Assembly: GCF_008014695.1 (NCBI RefSeq)
Contig: NZ_VOXE01000003.1
Location: forward strand, 460,313-524,312
Length of the DNA stretch: 64,000 bases
Origin: Chryseobacterium sp.
GTDB taxonomy: Bacteria; Bacteroidota; Bacteroidia; Flavobacteriales; Weeksellaceae
Reading direction: 5' to 3'
Shown: positions 16,736 to 26,183 of the stretch, one piece after another
Numbering within the stretch: the first letter of the stretch is position 1
Layout: each line of letters opens with the position of its first letter
The notes under the pieces: generated by a model
Database searches by the model: none
Told to the model about the DNA's origin: nothing
What the model saw: only the letters and a program-made list of their open reading frames with translations
Made by a program: the position numbers and the translations under genes

Positions 16736-17815
16736 TTAAGAGTACTGCTTGTCATAATACTTCTGATAATCCCCGCTCGTCACATGCTCCAGCCATTCTT
16801 TATTCTCCAGAAACCAGTCAATTGTTTTTGATAGTCCCTGTTCGAAAGTAACACTCGGTTTCCAGCCTAAATCGCGGTTGATTTTTGTCGCATCGATGGC
16901 GTAGCGTTTGTCGTGCCCGGGTCTGTCTTTCACGTAGGTGATGAGTTTTTCGGAATGCCCTGCCGGATTGCCAAGTTTTTCATCCATCTGTCTGATGAGT
17001 TCCTTTACCAGATTAATGTTCTGCCATTCATTGAAACCGCCGATGTTGTAGGTTTCGCCGGTTCGGGATTTATGGAAAAGCTGGTGGATGGCTTTGGCGT
17101 GATCAATCACAAAAAGCCAGTCACGGGTATATTTTCCATCGCCGTAAATCGGGAGTGGTTTTCCGTTGATGATATTGGAGATGCAGAGTGGAATCAGTTT
17201 TTCAGGAAAATGGTTCGGCCCGTAATTGTTGGAACAGTTTGAAACAATGAAGGGCATTCCGTACGTATTTCCGTAAGCCCGCACCAAGTGGTCAGAAGCC
17301 GCTTTACTCGCTGAGTAAGGCGATTGAGGGTCGTAAGCCGTAGTTTCTAAAAAGAATCCGGTTTCTCCTAAGCTTCCGTACACTTCATCCGTCGAAACAT
17401 GATAAAAAAGATTTTTTCTCGTTTCATCCGGAAATCTTCCGTGGGTATGATCGGGATTCAGTTCCCAGAACTCGATGGCCAGATTCAAAAGATTTGCAGT
17501 GCCGATCACATTGGTGTTGATGAATGCATTTGGATCCGTGATGCTGCGGTCTACATGGCTTTCTGCCGCCAGGTGAATGATGGCATCCGGGTTGTATTTG
17601 TCAAAAACTTTTCTCAGCTCATCTTCCTTGGTAATGTCGGCTTTCTCGAAAACGTAATTGGGTTCATTTTCAATATCCTTTAAATTCTCAAGATTGCCGG
17701 CGTAAGTCAGCGCATCAAGATTGATGATCTTGATATCAGGATGATTGGTGACAAATTCCCTTACCACGTGGGATCCTATGAAGCCGGCGCCGCCGGTGAT
17801 GATAATGTTTTTCAT
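16736..17815 (-). CDS. rmlB: dTDP-glucose 4,6-dehydratase
   Basis: 359 aa, the normal size. Converts dTDP-glucose to dTDP-4-keto-6-deoxyglucose with bound NAD. Rossmann motif GGAGFIGSH at residues 8-16, STDEVYG with the catalytic Asp-Glu, and YSASKAASDHLV with the Tyr-x3-Lys pair of the extended short-chain dehydrogenase family, followed by SNCSNNYGPNHFPEKLIPL. It follows the UDP-glucose dehydrogenase gene after 20 bp and precedes the disrupted four-helix gene and rmlA, so the three enzymes are probably one transcript for surface polysaccharide precursors. Confidence 0.96.
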   Translation of the reverse strand: MKNIIITGGAGFIGSHVVREFVTNHPDIKIINLDALTYAGNLENLKDIENEPNYVFEKADITKEDELRKVFDKYNPDAIIHLAAESHVDRSITDPNAFINTNVIGTANLLNLAIEFWELNPDHTHGRFPDETRKNLFYHVSTDEVYGSLGETGFFLETTAYDPQSPYSASKAASDHLVRAYGNTYGMPFIVSNCSNNYGPNHFPEKLIPLCISNIINGKPLPIYGDGKYTRDWLFVIDHAKAIHQLFHKSRTGETYNIGGFNEWQNINLVKELIRQMDEKLGNPAGHSEKLITYVKDRPGHDKRYAIDATKINRDLGWKPSVTFEQGLSKTIDWFLENKEWLEHVTSGDYQKYYDKQYS

Positions 17816-17835
17816 ATTCTGAAAAGTTTTTAGTG

Positions 17836-19146
17836 CTACGAGATGGTTTTTCGCCCGATACTTTTATAGTGAAAACCGTGTTGTTGCGGCGTTTCGAGTG
17901 GATACATATTTCTCCCGTCAAAAATGACTTTATTTTTGAGTTTTTCGCCCATTATTTTGAAATTGGGGTTCTTAAATTCAGGCCATTCCGTGGCAATAAA
18001 AAGACAGTCGGCTCCGTCAAGTGCCGAATACATGTCTTTGGCATATACAATTTGGTCACCTAAAATTTTGCGCACATTATCTTCTGCAACGGAATCGTAT
18101 GCGATGATTTCCGCTCCTTTTTCCAGTAAAATTCTAATATTATCCAGAGAAGATGCTTCTCGGATATCGTCGGTATTTGCTTTAAAGGCCAGTCCCCAAA
18201 CTGCAATCTTTTTACCGAAGAGATTCCCGTTAAAATATTTTTCAATTTCCACAGCCAGAATGACTTTCTGAGCAGTGTTGACATTTTCGGTAGCTTCAAG
18301 GATCTGAAAATCAAAACCTTCATCTTTACCAGATCTGATAAGCGCTTTTACATCTTTCGGAAAACAGCTTCCGCCGTAGCCGATGCCGGGAAACAGAAAA
18401 CGGTGTCCGATCCGGTCATCACTTCCCATTCCCAAACGGACCTGATCTACATCGGCGCCCACTTTTTCGCAGTAATTGGCAATTTCATTCATAAAGGTAA
18501 TCTTTACGGCCAAAAAAGAATTGGAAGCGTATTTCGTTAACTCGGACGATTTTTCGTCCATAAAAATAATAGGGATCCCGGTATTGGTGAATGGCTGATA
18601 AATTTTCGCCATTACATTTTTCGCTTTTTCTGAACTGCAGCCCACCACAACCCGCGTTGGATTCATGGAATCTTCCACTGCGAAACCTTCACGTAAAAAT
18701 TCGGGATTTGAGACCACATCGAATGCAATTTCGGTGTTTGCAGCAATCGCTTCCCGAACTTTATCGGCTGTTCCAACGGGAACGGTAGATTTATTCACGA
18801 CAACTTTATATTCGGTCATCATTTTTCCGATATCGTCGGCTACTTTGAGAACATACGAAAGGTCAGCGGAACCGTCTTCACCGGGAGGAGTGGGAAGAGC
18901 CAGATAAATGACCTCGCTTTTGTCCAGTGCTTCTTTAAGATCTGTGGTGAAAAAGAGCCTCTGAGCCTGAATGTTCCTTAAAAACATTTCCTCAAGATTT
19001 GGTTCGTAAATGGGAACGTTTCCGTTTTTCATTCTTTCGACTTTGTTTTCGTCGATGTCTACACAGAAAACCGAGTTTCCAAGCTCTGCTAAAGTGGTTC
19101 CGGTAACCAAGCCTACATAACCTGTCCCAACAATTGTAATATTCAA
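17836..19146 (-). CDS. UDP-glucose 6-dehydrogenase
   Basis: 436 aa if translation starts at TTG 19146, which gives the classic beginning (M)NITIVGTGYVGLVTG and has a GAGG purine stretch about 10 bp upstream. A second TTG lies six codons earlier (19164). Oxidises UDP-glucose to UDP-glucuronate with two NAD. Motifs: GTGYVGLVTG (NAD binding), KSTVPVGT, NPEFLREGFAV, and the nucleophile Cys261 in GYGGSCFPKD. The length fits the UDP-glucose/GDP-mannose dehydrogenase family. First gene of the sugar-nucleotide cluster. Confidence 0.92.
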   Translation of the reverse strand: MNITIVGTGYVGLVTGTTLAELGNSVFCVDIDENKVERMKNGNVPIYEPNLEEMFLRNIQAQRLFFTTDLKEALDKSEVIYLALPTPPGEDGSADLSYVLKVADDIGKMMTEYKVVVNKSTVPVGTADKVREAIAANTEIAFDVVSNPEFLREGFAVEDSMNPTRVVVGCSSEKAKNVMAKIYQPFTNTGIPIIFMDEKSSELTKYASNSFLAVKITFMNEIANYCEKVGADVDQVRLGMGSDDRIGHRFLFPGIGYGGSCFPKDVKALIRSGKDEGFDFQILEATENVNTAQKVILAVEIEKYFNGNLFGKKIAVWGLAFKANTDDIREASSLDNIRILLEKGAEIIAYDSVAEDNVRKILGDQIVYAKDMYSALDGADCLFIATEWPEFKNPNFKIMGEKLKNKVIFDGRNMYPLETPQQHGFHYKSIGRKTIS

Positions 19147-19238
19147 AATAAAAATTTTCCTCAAAATTAATGAAAATTATTATGACAGATGCTTAAAGCC
19201 TTGAGATGATGCTGTACATTTACAGAGGGAATTAGGTT

Positions 19239-19268
19239 TTGGATATTATATTTAAATTCGTATATTTG
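19239..19268 (+). promoter_or_regulatory. Promoter of the rimP-nusA-infB operon
   Basis: TTG at 19239-19241 and a perfect TATATTTG at 19261-19268, 19 bp apart. Transcription would start near 19275, leaving an untranslated leader of about 65 bp that holds the hairpin at 19293-19318. Confidence 0.7.
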
Positions 19269-19289
19269 CATCGGAATTACGGAAAAACA

Positions 19290-19325
19290 ATGAAAAGGCC
19301 TTCGCAAGAATGCCTTTTTTCGTAA
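19290..19325 (+). promoter_or_regulatory. Leader with terminator-like hairpin and possible 11-codon peptide
   Basis: The stem AAAAGGC (19293-19299) pairs with GCCTTTT (19312-19318), with an inner CTT/AAG extension, and is followed by T residues: an intrinsic-terminator shape placed before rimP. The same stretch reads as an 11-codon frame, MKRPSQECLFS, from ATG 19290 to TAA 19325, lying over the hairpin. Attenuation of the nusA operon is inferred, because NusA itself acts at such hairpins. Confidence 0.45.
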
Positions 19326-19339
19326 CTCATTTTATGACT

Positions 19340-19807
19340 ATGGATTTTAGAAAAACAATAGAGGAGCTGCTTAACACTTTTCTGGAAGAACGGGAAGATC
19401 TCTTTCTTGTAGACCTGAAGTTTTCTTCAGCAGATGATATTACGGTTATTTTAGACGGTGACAGTGGCGTAACCCTGCAGGACTGTCTGGACGCGAGCCG
19501 TGCGATCGAATTTAATGTTGACCGCGAGGAACATGATTTTGCACTGCAGGTTATGAGTGCCGGTTTAAGTGAGCCACTGGTTTCGCCGAGACAGTTCAGA
19601 AAAAACATCGGCCGCGAACTTGATATCCTTTTGAAGGATTTATCAGAAATTGAAGGGGAATTGACAAAGGTGGATGAAGAAAAAATCACACTGGTTTTAA
19701 AATACCGCAAGCCCAAAGAAGTGGGAAAAGGAAAAGTGGATGTGGTGGAAGAGAAGGAAATTCCCTATTCCGAAATTAAAAAAGCATTAGTAACAATTAA
19801 ATTTTAG
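19340..19807 (+). CDS. rimP: Ribosome maturation factor RimP
   Basis: 155 aa. A longer frame opens at 19310, but MDFRKTIEELLNTFLEE at 19340 is the usual flavobacterial start. RimP assists 30S subunit maturation. N-terminal domain with FLVDLKFSSADDITVILDGD, then the conserved LDASRAIEFNVDREEHDFALQVMSAGLSEPL segment, and an SH3-like C-terminal domain. It is the first gene of the usual rimP-nusA-infB operon, with a 46-bp gap to nusA. Confidence 0.93.
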   Translation: MDFRKTIEELLNTFLEEREDLFLVDLKFSSADDITVILDGDSGVTLQDCLDASRAIEFNVDREEHDFALQVMSAGLSEPLVSPRQFRKNIGRELDILLKDLSEIEGELTKVDEEKITLVLKYRKPKEVGKGKVDVVEEKEIPYSEIKKALVTIKF

Positions 19808-19853
19808 GATAAAGTACTAACTTTAACTAAAATCTTTAAACAAATAGATATAA

Positions 19854-21101
19854 ATGGACGGTTTAGCATTGATTGAAGCCTTCGGCGATTTCAAAGAAGA
19901 AAAAAGCATCAGCAAGATTGATCTGATGGCGATTATCGAAGATTCATTAAAGACACTTTTAAGAAAAAGATTTGATTCCGATGATCACTTTGATGTGATT
20001 GTAAACCCGGATAAAGGAGATTTTCAGATATTTTTGAATAAAACCATTGTTGAAGACGAAATGTCTGAAGATGATGATCTGGAAATCGAAATTTCGGAAG
20101 CCAAAAAAATTGACCCCACTTTTGAAGTTGGAGAGGATTTTACCGTTGAAATTCCAATTGCACAGTTAGGAAGAAGAAGCATCCTTACGTTGAAGCAGAT
20201 TTTATCTACCAAACTTCAGGAGCATAACAACGCCATGCTGTATGACCAGTTCCGCGACCGCATTGGGGAAATTGTTGTTGGCGAGGTACACCATATCCGT
20301 CACAAACATGTAATTTTACTTGATGACGAGGAAAACGAATTCATTTTGCCTAAAGAGAATCAGATCCCATCCGATTTCTTTAAAAAAGGCGAAAGCGTAA
20401 GAGCTATAGTAGAGAGTGTTGATTTTAAAGGTTCAAAACCGCAGATCATCATTTCACGTACGGCACCGAAGTTTCTGGAAAAACTGCTTGAACTTGAAAT
20501 TCCTGAAATCCAGGACGGAACCATTATTCTGAAAAAAGTGGTGCGAATCCCTGGAGAGAAGGCGAAAATTGCTGTAGATGCTTATGATGACAGAATTGAT
20601 CCTGTTGGAGCATGTGTCGGAGTAAAAGGATCCAGAATTCACGGAGTGGTAAGAGAACTGCGGAACGAAAATATCGACGTGATTCAGTGGTCTAAAAACC
20701 CTGAAATCATGGTAAAAAGAGCATTAGGAAATATTACGGTCAATAAAATTGAGATCAATCCGGAAACCATGTATGCAATGGTATACACTCCGGTTGATGA
20801 AATTTCAAGAGTGATCGGTAAACAGGGCCAGAACATCAGGTTGGCTTCGTGGCTGAGCGGTTACGAAATTGACGTGTACAGAGAAGCTCAGGAAGACGAT
20901 GATGTTGAACTGAAAGAATTCTCAGGCAGCGATGCAGGCGATATCGAACAGTGGATCATCGACGAGTTTGTAAAAGTTGGTCTTACCACAGCGAAAAGCG
21001 TATTGGATAAAGATACTGAAGCGCTCCTGAAAATGGTGGATCTGGAAGAAGAGACAATAGAAGAAGTAAAACAGGTTTTAAAAGAAGAGTTTGAAGACTA
21101 A
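19854..21101 (+). CDS. nusA: Transcription elongation/termination factor NusA
   Basis: 415 aa, the short form typical of Bacteroidota (no C-terminal acidic repeats as in E. coli). The N-terminal RNA-polymerase-binding domain comes first, then an S1 domain (about residues 135-200). Two KH domains follow, visible as VGACVGVKGSRIHGVVRELRNE and ISRVIGKQGQNIRLASWLSG. The C-terminal 65 residues are acidic. Regulates pausing, termination and antitermination. Second gene of the rimP operon. Confidence 0.97.
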   Translation: MDGLALIEAFGDFKEEKSISKIDLMAIIEDSLKTLLRKRFDSDDHFDVIVNPDKGDFQIFLNKTIVEDEMSEDDDLEIEISEAKKIDPTFEVGEDFTVEIPIAQLGRRSILTLKQILSTKLQEHNNAMLYDQFRDRIGEIVVGEVHHIRHKHVILLDDEENEFILPKENQIPSDFFKKGESVRAIVESVDFKGSKPQIIISRTAPKFLEKLLELEIPEIQDGTIILKKVVRIPGEKAKIAVDAYDDRIDPVGACVGVKGSRIHGVVRELRNENIDVIQWSKNPEIMVKRALGNITVNKIEINPETMYAMVYTPVDEISRVIGKQGQNIRLASWLSGYEIDVYREAQEDDDVELKEFSGSDAGDIEQWIIDEFVKVGLTTAKSVLDKDTEALLKMVDLEEETIEEVKQVLKEEFED

Positions 21102-21174
21102 TTCTTTTAAAAGCACACAATAAAGTTGATTTAATTAACTTTACAAAAAATTTAAATAAAAGTATAAAATATAC

Positions 21175-24060
21175 ATGCCAAAAATTAGATTAAATAAAGC
21201 GGTTAAGGAATTTAATATTTCGATGACAAGACTCGTGGAATTTCTGCAGTCTAAAGGAATCGAAGTAGAAAGCAACCCGAACGCTCAATTGGAAGAATCG
21301 GCATATTCTGCATTGGAAGCTGAGTTCGCCAAAGACGGTGAACAGAGAAAAGCTTCTCATGAGGTCGTGATTACAAAGATTCCGGAAGAAAGACTGGAAA
21401 TTGAAGTCACCAAACCTGAGGTAATAAGAGCCAAAGCAAGTTTAAGACCCGAAACAAAAGTTTTGGGTAAAATCGACTTGAATCCTAAAAAACCGGAAGT
21501 TGAGGTTGAAAAGAAGCCTGAACCGGTAGTAGAAGAAGTAAAAGAAGAAGTTAAACCTGTTCCGGAAACGCCTGCCGTTCCTGAAAAACAGGAATTTAAA
21601 ATTCTGGATAAAATTGACCTTTCTCAGATCGAAGGCAATAAACCAAGATCATCTAAAAAGGAGGCGCCAAGTAAGGAAGAACCGAAAAAAGAAGAACCGA
21701 AAAAAGAAGAGGAAAAGCCTCTTCCGAAAGCTGAGGAAACTCCTGCACCGGTTGCGGAAACTCCTGCGTCGGCAGCGGAAACTCCTGTTCCGGCATCACA
21801 TGCCATTCAGGAATCTGAAAATCTGGGTTCCGATACGCACGCAACCGTTTACCGGAAACTTGACGGGCCAAAAATCCTGAAACAGACTGTGGATTTGTCA
21901 CAGTTCAACAAACCAAAACCTCAGGGGGGCGCCAACTCAGCAGCTGCCAAGAAAAAAAGGAAAAGGATTGAGAAGCCAAATCCTCAGGGTGGAACTGCCC
22001 AACCGGGGCAGGGTGGAACCAATACGCAGGGCAACCGTCCGCAAGGTCAGGGCCAAAACCGTCCGCAAGGAAATCGTCCGCCAAACCAAGCCGGAAACAA
22101 CAATAAACCGGGAGGTTCGCGCAGAGGAACAGACCGCGTAATGCCGGTAGAACTTACCGACGAGCAGGTTAAGAATCAAATCAAGGAAACCCTGGAAAAA
22201 CTTACCAATAAAGGAAGTAAATCTAAAGGATCCAAGTACAGAAAAGAAAAAAGAACCTACAGAAGGGAACAGGATGAACTTCAGCAGGAAATCGATGCGG
22301 CAGACAGAACTTTAAAGGTTACTGAATTTATTACCGTAGGCGAATTGGCCAGCTTAATGAATGTTAGCCCAACCGAAGTAATTTCCGCATGTTTCTCTTT
22401 AGGAGTAATGGTAACGATGAACCAACGTTTAGAAGCGGACACGCTTTTACTTGTTGCAGACGAATTCGGTTTTAAAATTGAATTTTCCGATGCAGATCTG
22501 GAAGAGTCAGCCACCGAAGAAGATACCGACACCGAAGAAGATCTGATCCCAAGAGCGCCGATTGTTACCGTAATGGGGCATGTTGACCACGGGAAAACAT
22601 CTTTACTCGATTATATCAGAAAAACAAATGTAATTGCCGGGGAATCCGGTGGAATTACACAGCACATTGGTGCTTATAATGTTCAGCTTGAAAACGGACA
22701 GAGAATTACGTTCCTGGATACACCGGGTCACGAAGCCTTTACCGCGATGAGAGCCAGAGGTGCACAGATTACCGACATCGCAATTATTGTTATTGCAGCG
22801 GATGATGATGTGATGCCACAAACAAAAGAAGCGATTTCGCACGCTCAGGCAGCGGGGGTTCCGATGATTATTGCCCTGAATAAGGTTGATAAACCGAACT
22901 CCAATCCTGATAACGTTCGTCAGCAGCTATCAGGAATGAATATATTGGTGGAAGAATGGGGCGGAAATGTTCAGTCTCAGGAAGTTTCTGCAAAATTCGG
23001 TAACAATATGGATGCTTTGCTTGAAAAAGTATTGCTTCAGGCTGAATTGCTGGAACTGAAAGCCAATCCAAATAAAAACGCGCAGGGAGTTGTTATTGAA
23101 GCTTCACTGGATAAAGGTAGAGGTTATGTTTCAACAATCCTCGTACAAAGCGGTACCTTGAAAGTCGGCGATTATGTATTAGCCGGTAAAAACCATGGTA
23201 AAGTAAAAGCGATGCTTGATGAAAGAGGGAAATCTCTGGAAGAAGCAGGACCTTCAATTCCGGTTACAATCTTAGGATTAGACGGTGCTCCGACAGCAGG
23301 TGATAAATTCAGAGTTTTTGCAGACGAAAGAGAAGCAAAAACCATAGCCACGAAAAGAGAACAGCTGCAGCGCGAACAGTCCATCCGAACCAAAAAGCAC
23401 CTTACGCTCGACGAACTCGGAAGAAGGATTGCCCTGGGAGACTTCAAGGAACTTAATATCATCCTTAAAGGTGATGTTGACGGATCTGTTGAGGCGCTTT
23501 CGGACCAGCTTCAGAGTTTATCGACAGAAGAAATCAGCGTAAATATCATTCATCAGGGAGTCGGACAGATTACCGAATCCGATGTTCTATTGGCCGCAGC
23601 TTCAGACGCCATTATGATTGGATTTAATGTAAGAGCCGGTGCAAACGCAAAAGAGCTTGCTGATAAAGAGGAAATCGAAATTAGAACCTACTCGGTAATT
23701 TATGCGGCAATTGATGAGGTGAAGGAAGCCATGGAAGGAATGCTTTCTCCGGAGATCAAAGAACAGGTGATTGGTAACGTAGAAATCAGGGAAGTATTCA
23801 AGATTTCGAAAGTCGGATCCATTGCAGGTTGTATGGTGTTAACCGGAAAAGTTTCCAGAAACTCCAAGATCCGCCTGCTTCGCGACGGTATTGTGAAGTT
23901 CGACGGAGAACTGGAAAGTTTAAAACGTTTCAAGGATGATGTTAAAGAAGTTACCAAGGGTTACGAATGCGGACTGAACTTAAAAGGATACAACGAAATT
24001 GAAGTCGGAGATATCCTGGAAGTATATGAAGAAGTCGCCGTCAAGAAAAAATTAAAATAA
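21175..24060 (+). CDS. infB: Translation initiation factor IF-2
   Basis: 961 aa. GTPase that delivers initiator tRNA to the 30S subunit. A short N-terminal helical domain ([24 protein letters not shown] start) is followed by a long low-complexity linker rich in Lys, Glu and Pro, then Gln, Asn and Gly (about residues 100-330). The G domain starts near 468: [27 protein letters not shown]. Domains II-IV follow to the end. The repetitive linker is coding and variable among relatives. A terminator follows the gene. Confidence 0.97.
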   Translation: MPKIRLNKAVKEFNISMTRLVEFLQSKGIEVESNPNAQLEESAYSALEAEFAKDGEQRKASHEVVITKIPEERLEIEVTKPEVIRAKASLRPETKVLGKIDLNPKKPEVEVEKKPEPVVEEVKEEVKPVPETPAVPEKQEFKILDKIDLSQIEGNKPRSSKKEAPSKEEPKKEEPKKEEEKPLPKAEETPAPVAETPASAAETPVPASHAIQESENLGSDTHATVYRKLDGPKILKQTVDLSQFNKPKPQGGANSAAAKKKRKRIEKPNPQGGTAQPGQGGTNTQGNRPQGQGQNRPQGNRPPNQAGNNNKPGGSRRGTDRVMPVELTDEQVKNQIKETLEKLTNKGSKSKGSKYRKEKRTYRREQDELQQEIDAADRTLKVTEFITVGELASLMNVSPTEVISACFSLGVMVTMNQRLEADTLLLVADEFGFKIEFSDADLEESATEEDTDTEEDLIPRAPIVTVMGHVDHGKTSLLDYIRKTNVIAGESGGITQHIGAYNVQLENGQRITFLDTPGHEAFTAMRARGAQITDIAIIVIAADDDVMPQTKEAISHAQAAGVPMIIALNKVDKPNSNPDNVRQQLSGMNILVEEWGGNVQSQEVSAKFGNNMDALLEKVLLQAELLELKANPNKNAQGVVIEASLDKGRGYVSTILVQSGTLKVGDYVLAGKNHGKVKAMLDERGKSLEEAGPSIPVTILGLDGAPTAGDKFRVFADEREAKTIATKREQLQREQSIRTKKHLTLDELGRRIALGDFKELNIILKGDVDGSVEALSDQLQSLSTEEISVNIIHQGVGQITESDVLLAAASDAIMIGFNVRAGANAKELADKEEIEIRTYSVIYAAIDEVKEAMEGMLSPEIKEQVIGNVEIREVFKISKVGSIAGCMVLTGKVSRNSKIRLLRDGIVKFDGELESLKRFKDDVKEVTKGYECGLNLKGYNEIEVGDILEVYEEVAVKKKLK

Positions 24061-24085
24061 TTTTAGAAAAAATATCAGAATCAAG

Positions 24086-24112
24086 AAAAACTAAAGCAAT
24101 TTAGTTTTTTTT
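24086..24112 (+). terminator. Rho-independent terminator after infB
   Basis: Stem AAAAACTAAA / TTTAGTTTTT closed by a GCAA tetraloop and ending in eight T. The T run leads directly into the promoter region of the next gene. Confidence 0.8.
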
Positions 24113-24164
24113 GTATATTTACCCATTCATAAACAATAATAATATAAATATAATAAATTCAATA

Positions 24165-26081
24165 ATGAAAATTAAATCTTTATCGGTTCTTTTACTGATG
24201 GTGCCAATGTTCATGTTCTCTCAGACTAAAGAAGAAAGAGCGAAAATTGCATCATTTTCAAATAAAGAATCAAATGCTGTTTTAGCACAGCAACTTAAGG
24301 AGGAGGATTATGCGAGAAAAATACGTCTCAATAATTATCTTCAAAATAACCCAACTGTAAATAAAGTTGTAGTAGATGATAAGGGAGGAATCATAGAAAT
24401 TATTGATGTCCTTCCGAATGGTGAAATAATTTATGCGAAAACGGATAATGCCGGGTCAGCTATTACAGCACGTGCAACCAGTCTTTATAGTGGAGGAAGC
24501 CTAGGATTAAATATTCAGGGTCAAAATATGATCGCAGGAGTATGGGATGGTGGAAGCGCAAGAAATTCTCATCAGGAGTTCATGGTAAACAATATCTCCA
24601 AAATAGATATCGTAGATGGTTCGGCAATGGCCGAGCATGCTACACATGTTACCGGTACTATTGCTGCACAGGGTATTGTACCTTTGGTGCGCGGTGTTGC
24701 ATTTAATTCATCAATTAAATCCTATGACTGGACTGGAGATTTAACTGAAATGCTCACGGAAGCTTCGACAGGATTGCTTGTTTCTAACCATTCATATGGT
24801 ATTGGCTCTTTGGGAAGCATTTGGTTTTATGGAGCATACGATTCAAGAGCAAGACAAATGGATAATATTACCTATAATAATCCTTTTTATTTACCGGTTA
24901 TTTCAGCCGGAAACGATAGAGGAGCTACGGATACTCCGGGTTCTACCCAAAATGCCGCGAAAGCAGGTTATGACTTGATTTTCGGACATGCTAATGCTAA
25001 AAACGTTCTTACTGTTGCAGCTATAGGGCAAGTTTCTGCATATACAGGCCCGGCCAGTGTGGTAATGTCTTCATTCAGCAGTTGGGGGCCTACGGATGAC
25101 GGGAGAATAAAGCCGGAAATTTCTATGAAAGGGGTTCAGGTGAGATCTACCTTGGACACTTCAGATACCGCTGTAGGTTTTATGTCGGGTACTTCTATGG
25201 CCTCGCCTGGTGTTACCGGAGTTGTTTTACTTTTGCAGCAGTACTACAATCAACTGTATTCAAACTATATGAAAGCAGCAACTACAAAAGGTCTCATTCT
25301 GCATACAGCTGACGAAGCAGGAGATTTTGTCGGACCTGATTACTCTTTTGGATGGGGACTTATTAATGCTGAAAATGCAGCTAAAGTGATTCGTGACAAA
25401 AATTTGGTTACCAATAAAAGTATTGTAGAGGAATTAACTTTAAACAACGGTGGAACTTTTACCAAAACAATATTAGCTACAGGTACAGAGCCACTAAAAG
25501 TCTCAATATCATGGACCGATCCGGCTTACCCGGGACAAAATAATGGAGATATTGACCCTACTACAAAATATCTAGTTAATGATTTGGATGTTAAAGTTAC
25601 TAATGCTTCAGCCACTGTTTATTACCCGTGGAAATTACAGGGAATGGCTGCTTTTTATGATGCAGCATCTAATAATTCAACAAATAATGTAGATACCTTC
25701 GAACGGGTTGATATTAACAATCCCGTTGGTTTATATACAATTACTGTAACGCACAAAGGAACGTTGGTTGGAGGAAGTCAGAATTTCACTCTTATAGCTA
25801 CATCTAATAATTTAACTACTTTGTCTGCAAATGAAACAGAAAGCAGCGACAAGCAGTTGCAATTATATCCAAATCCTGCACAAGATTTTATCTATATCAA
25901 AAACAATAATTCTGTTGAGGCAAACATCTCCATTTTAGATGTTTCCGGGCGAGTTGTCCTTAAACAAATTATACATGATGGTAAAATTAACATTAAAGGA
26001 TTAGTAAAAGGTAATTATATTTTGGTCTATCGTGATAAAAAAGGTCGCGAAGTTTCCCTAAAATTCATTAAAAGCCTCTAA
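24165..26081 (+). CDS. Subtilisin-like (S8) serine peptidase with type IX secretion sorting domain
   Basis: 638 aa from ATG 24165 (a TTG at 24111 gives an unlikely N-terminal tail). Signal peptide to about residue 20 (VPMFMFSQ). The catalytic triad appears to be Asp128 (MIAGVWDGGSARNSHQEF), His158 (EHATHVTGT) and Ser344 (SGTSMASP). A beta-sandwich domain follows (about residues 410-555), and the last about 75 residues form a type A T9SS sorting domain (LYPNPAQDFIYIKN ... ISILDVSGRVV ... GNYILVYRD). The enzyme is therefore exported and probably attached to the cell surface. It stands just upstream of a SusC/SusD operon, suggesting surface proteolysis with uptake of the products (inference). 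Confidence 0.93.
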   Translation: MKIKSLSVLLLMVPMFMFSQTKEERAKIASFSNKESNAVLAQQLKEEDYARKIRLNNYLQNNPTVNKVVVDDKGGIIEIIDVLPNGEIIYAKTDNAGSAITARATSLYSGGSLGLNIQGQNMIAGVWDGGSARNSHQEFMVNNISKIDIVDGSAMAEHATHVTGTIAAQGIVPLVRGVAFNSSIKSYDWTGDLTEMLTEASTGLLVSNHSYGIGSLGSIWFYGAYDSRARQMDNITYNNPFYLPVISAGNDRGATDTPGSTQNAAKAGYDLIFGHANAKNVLTVAAIGQVSAYTGPASVVMSSFSSWGPTDDGRIKPEISMKGVQVRSTLDTSDTAVGFMSGTSMASPGVTGVVLLLQQYYNQLYSNYMKAATTKGLILHTADEAGDFVGPDYSFGWGLINAENAAKVIRDKNLVTNKSIVEELTLNNGGTFTKTILATGTEPLKVSISWTDPAYPGQNNGDIDPTTKYLVNDLDVKVTNASATVYYPWKLQGMAAFYDAASNNSTNNVDTFERVDINNPVGLYTITVTHKGTLVGGSQNFTLIATSNNLTTLSANETESSDKQLQLYPNPAQDFIYIKNNNSVEANISILDVSGRVVLKQIIHDGKINIKGLVKGNYILVYRDKKGREVSLKFIKSL

Positions 26082-26124
26082 AACAGGGGGTTTTTCGTGA
26101 TCTGTAAGTTTCTAATAATAAAAC

Positions 26125-26155
26125 TTGTATATGTTAATTTAAATTAACATATTTG
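26125..26155 (+). promoter_or_regulatory. Promoter of the SusC/SusD operon
   Basis: TTG at 26125-26127 and CATATTTG at 26148-26155 (one mismatch from TAnnTTTG), with a 20-bp spacer. The spacer and the start of the -7 box are occupied by a perfect palindrome. Confidence 0.6.
26129..26152. promoter_or_regulatory. Perfect 24-bp palindrome, probable operator
   Basis: The half-site ATATGTTAATTT is followed exactly by its reverse complement. It fills the promoter spacer of the SusC gene and overlaps the -7 box, the classic position of a repressor operator. The sequence is AT-rich, so chance is less unlikely than for mixed sequence, but 12 bp matched without a mismatch is notable. The regulator is not in the window. 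Confidence 0.55.
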
Positions 26156-26183
26156 TCGAATTAAAATATTAAAATTTGTTAAT

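Noticed and set aside
21650-21800. Imperfect repeats of GAAGAACCG and CCGGCA-type triplets
   Set aside because: They are coding low-complexity linker of infB (Lys/Glu/Pro and Ala/Pro repeats), not a separate repeat element or CRISPR.
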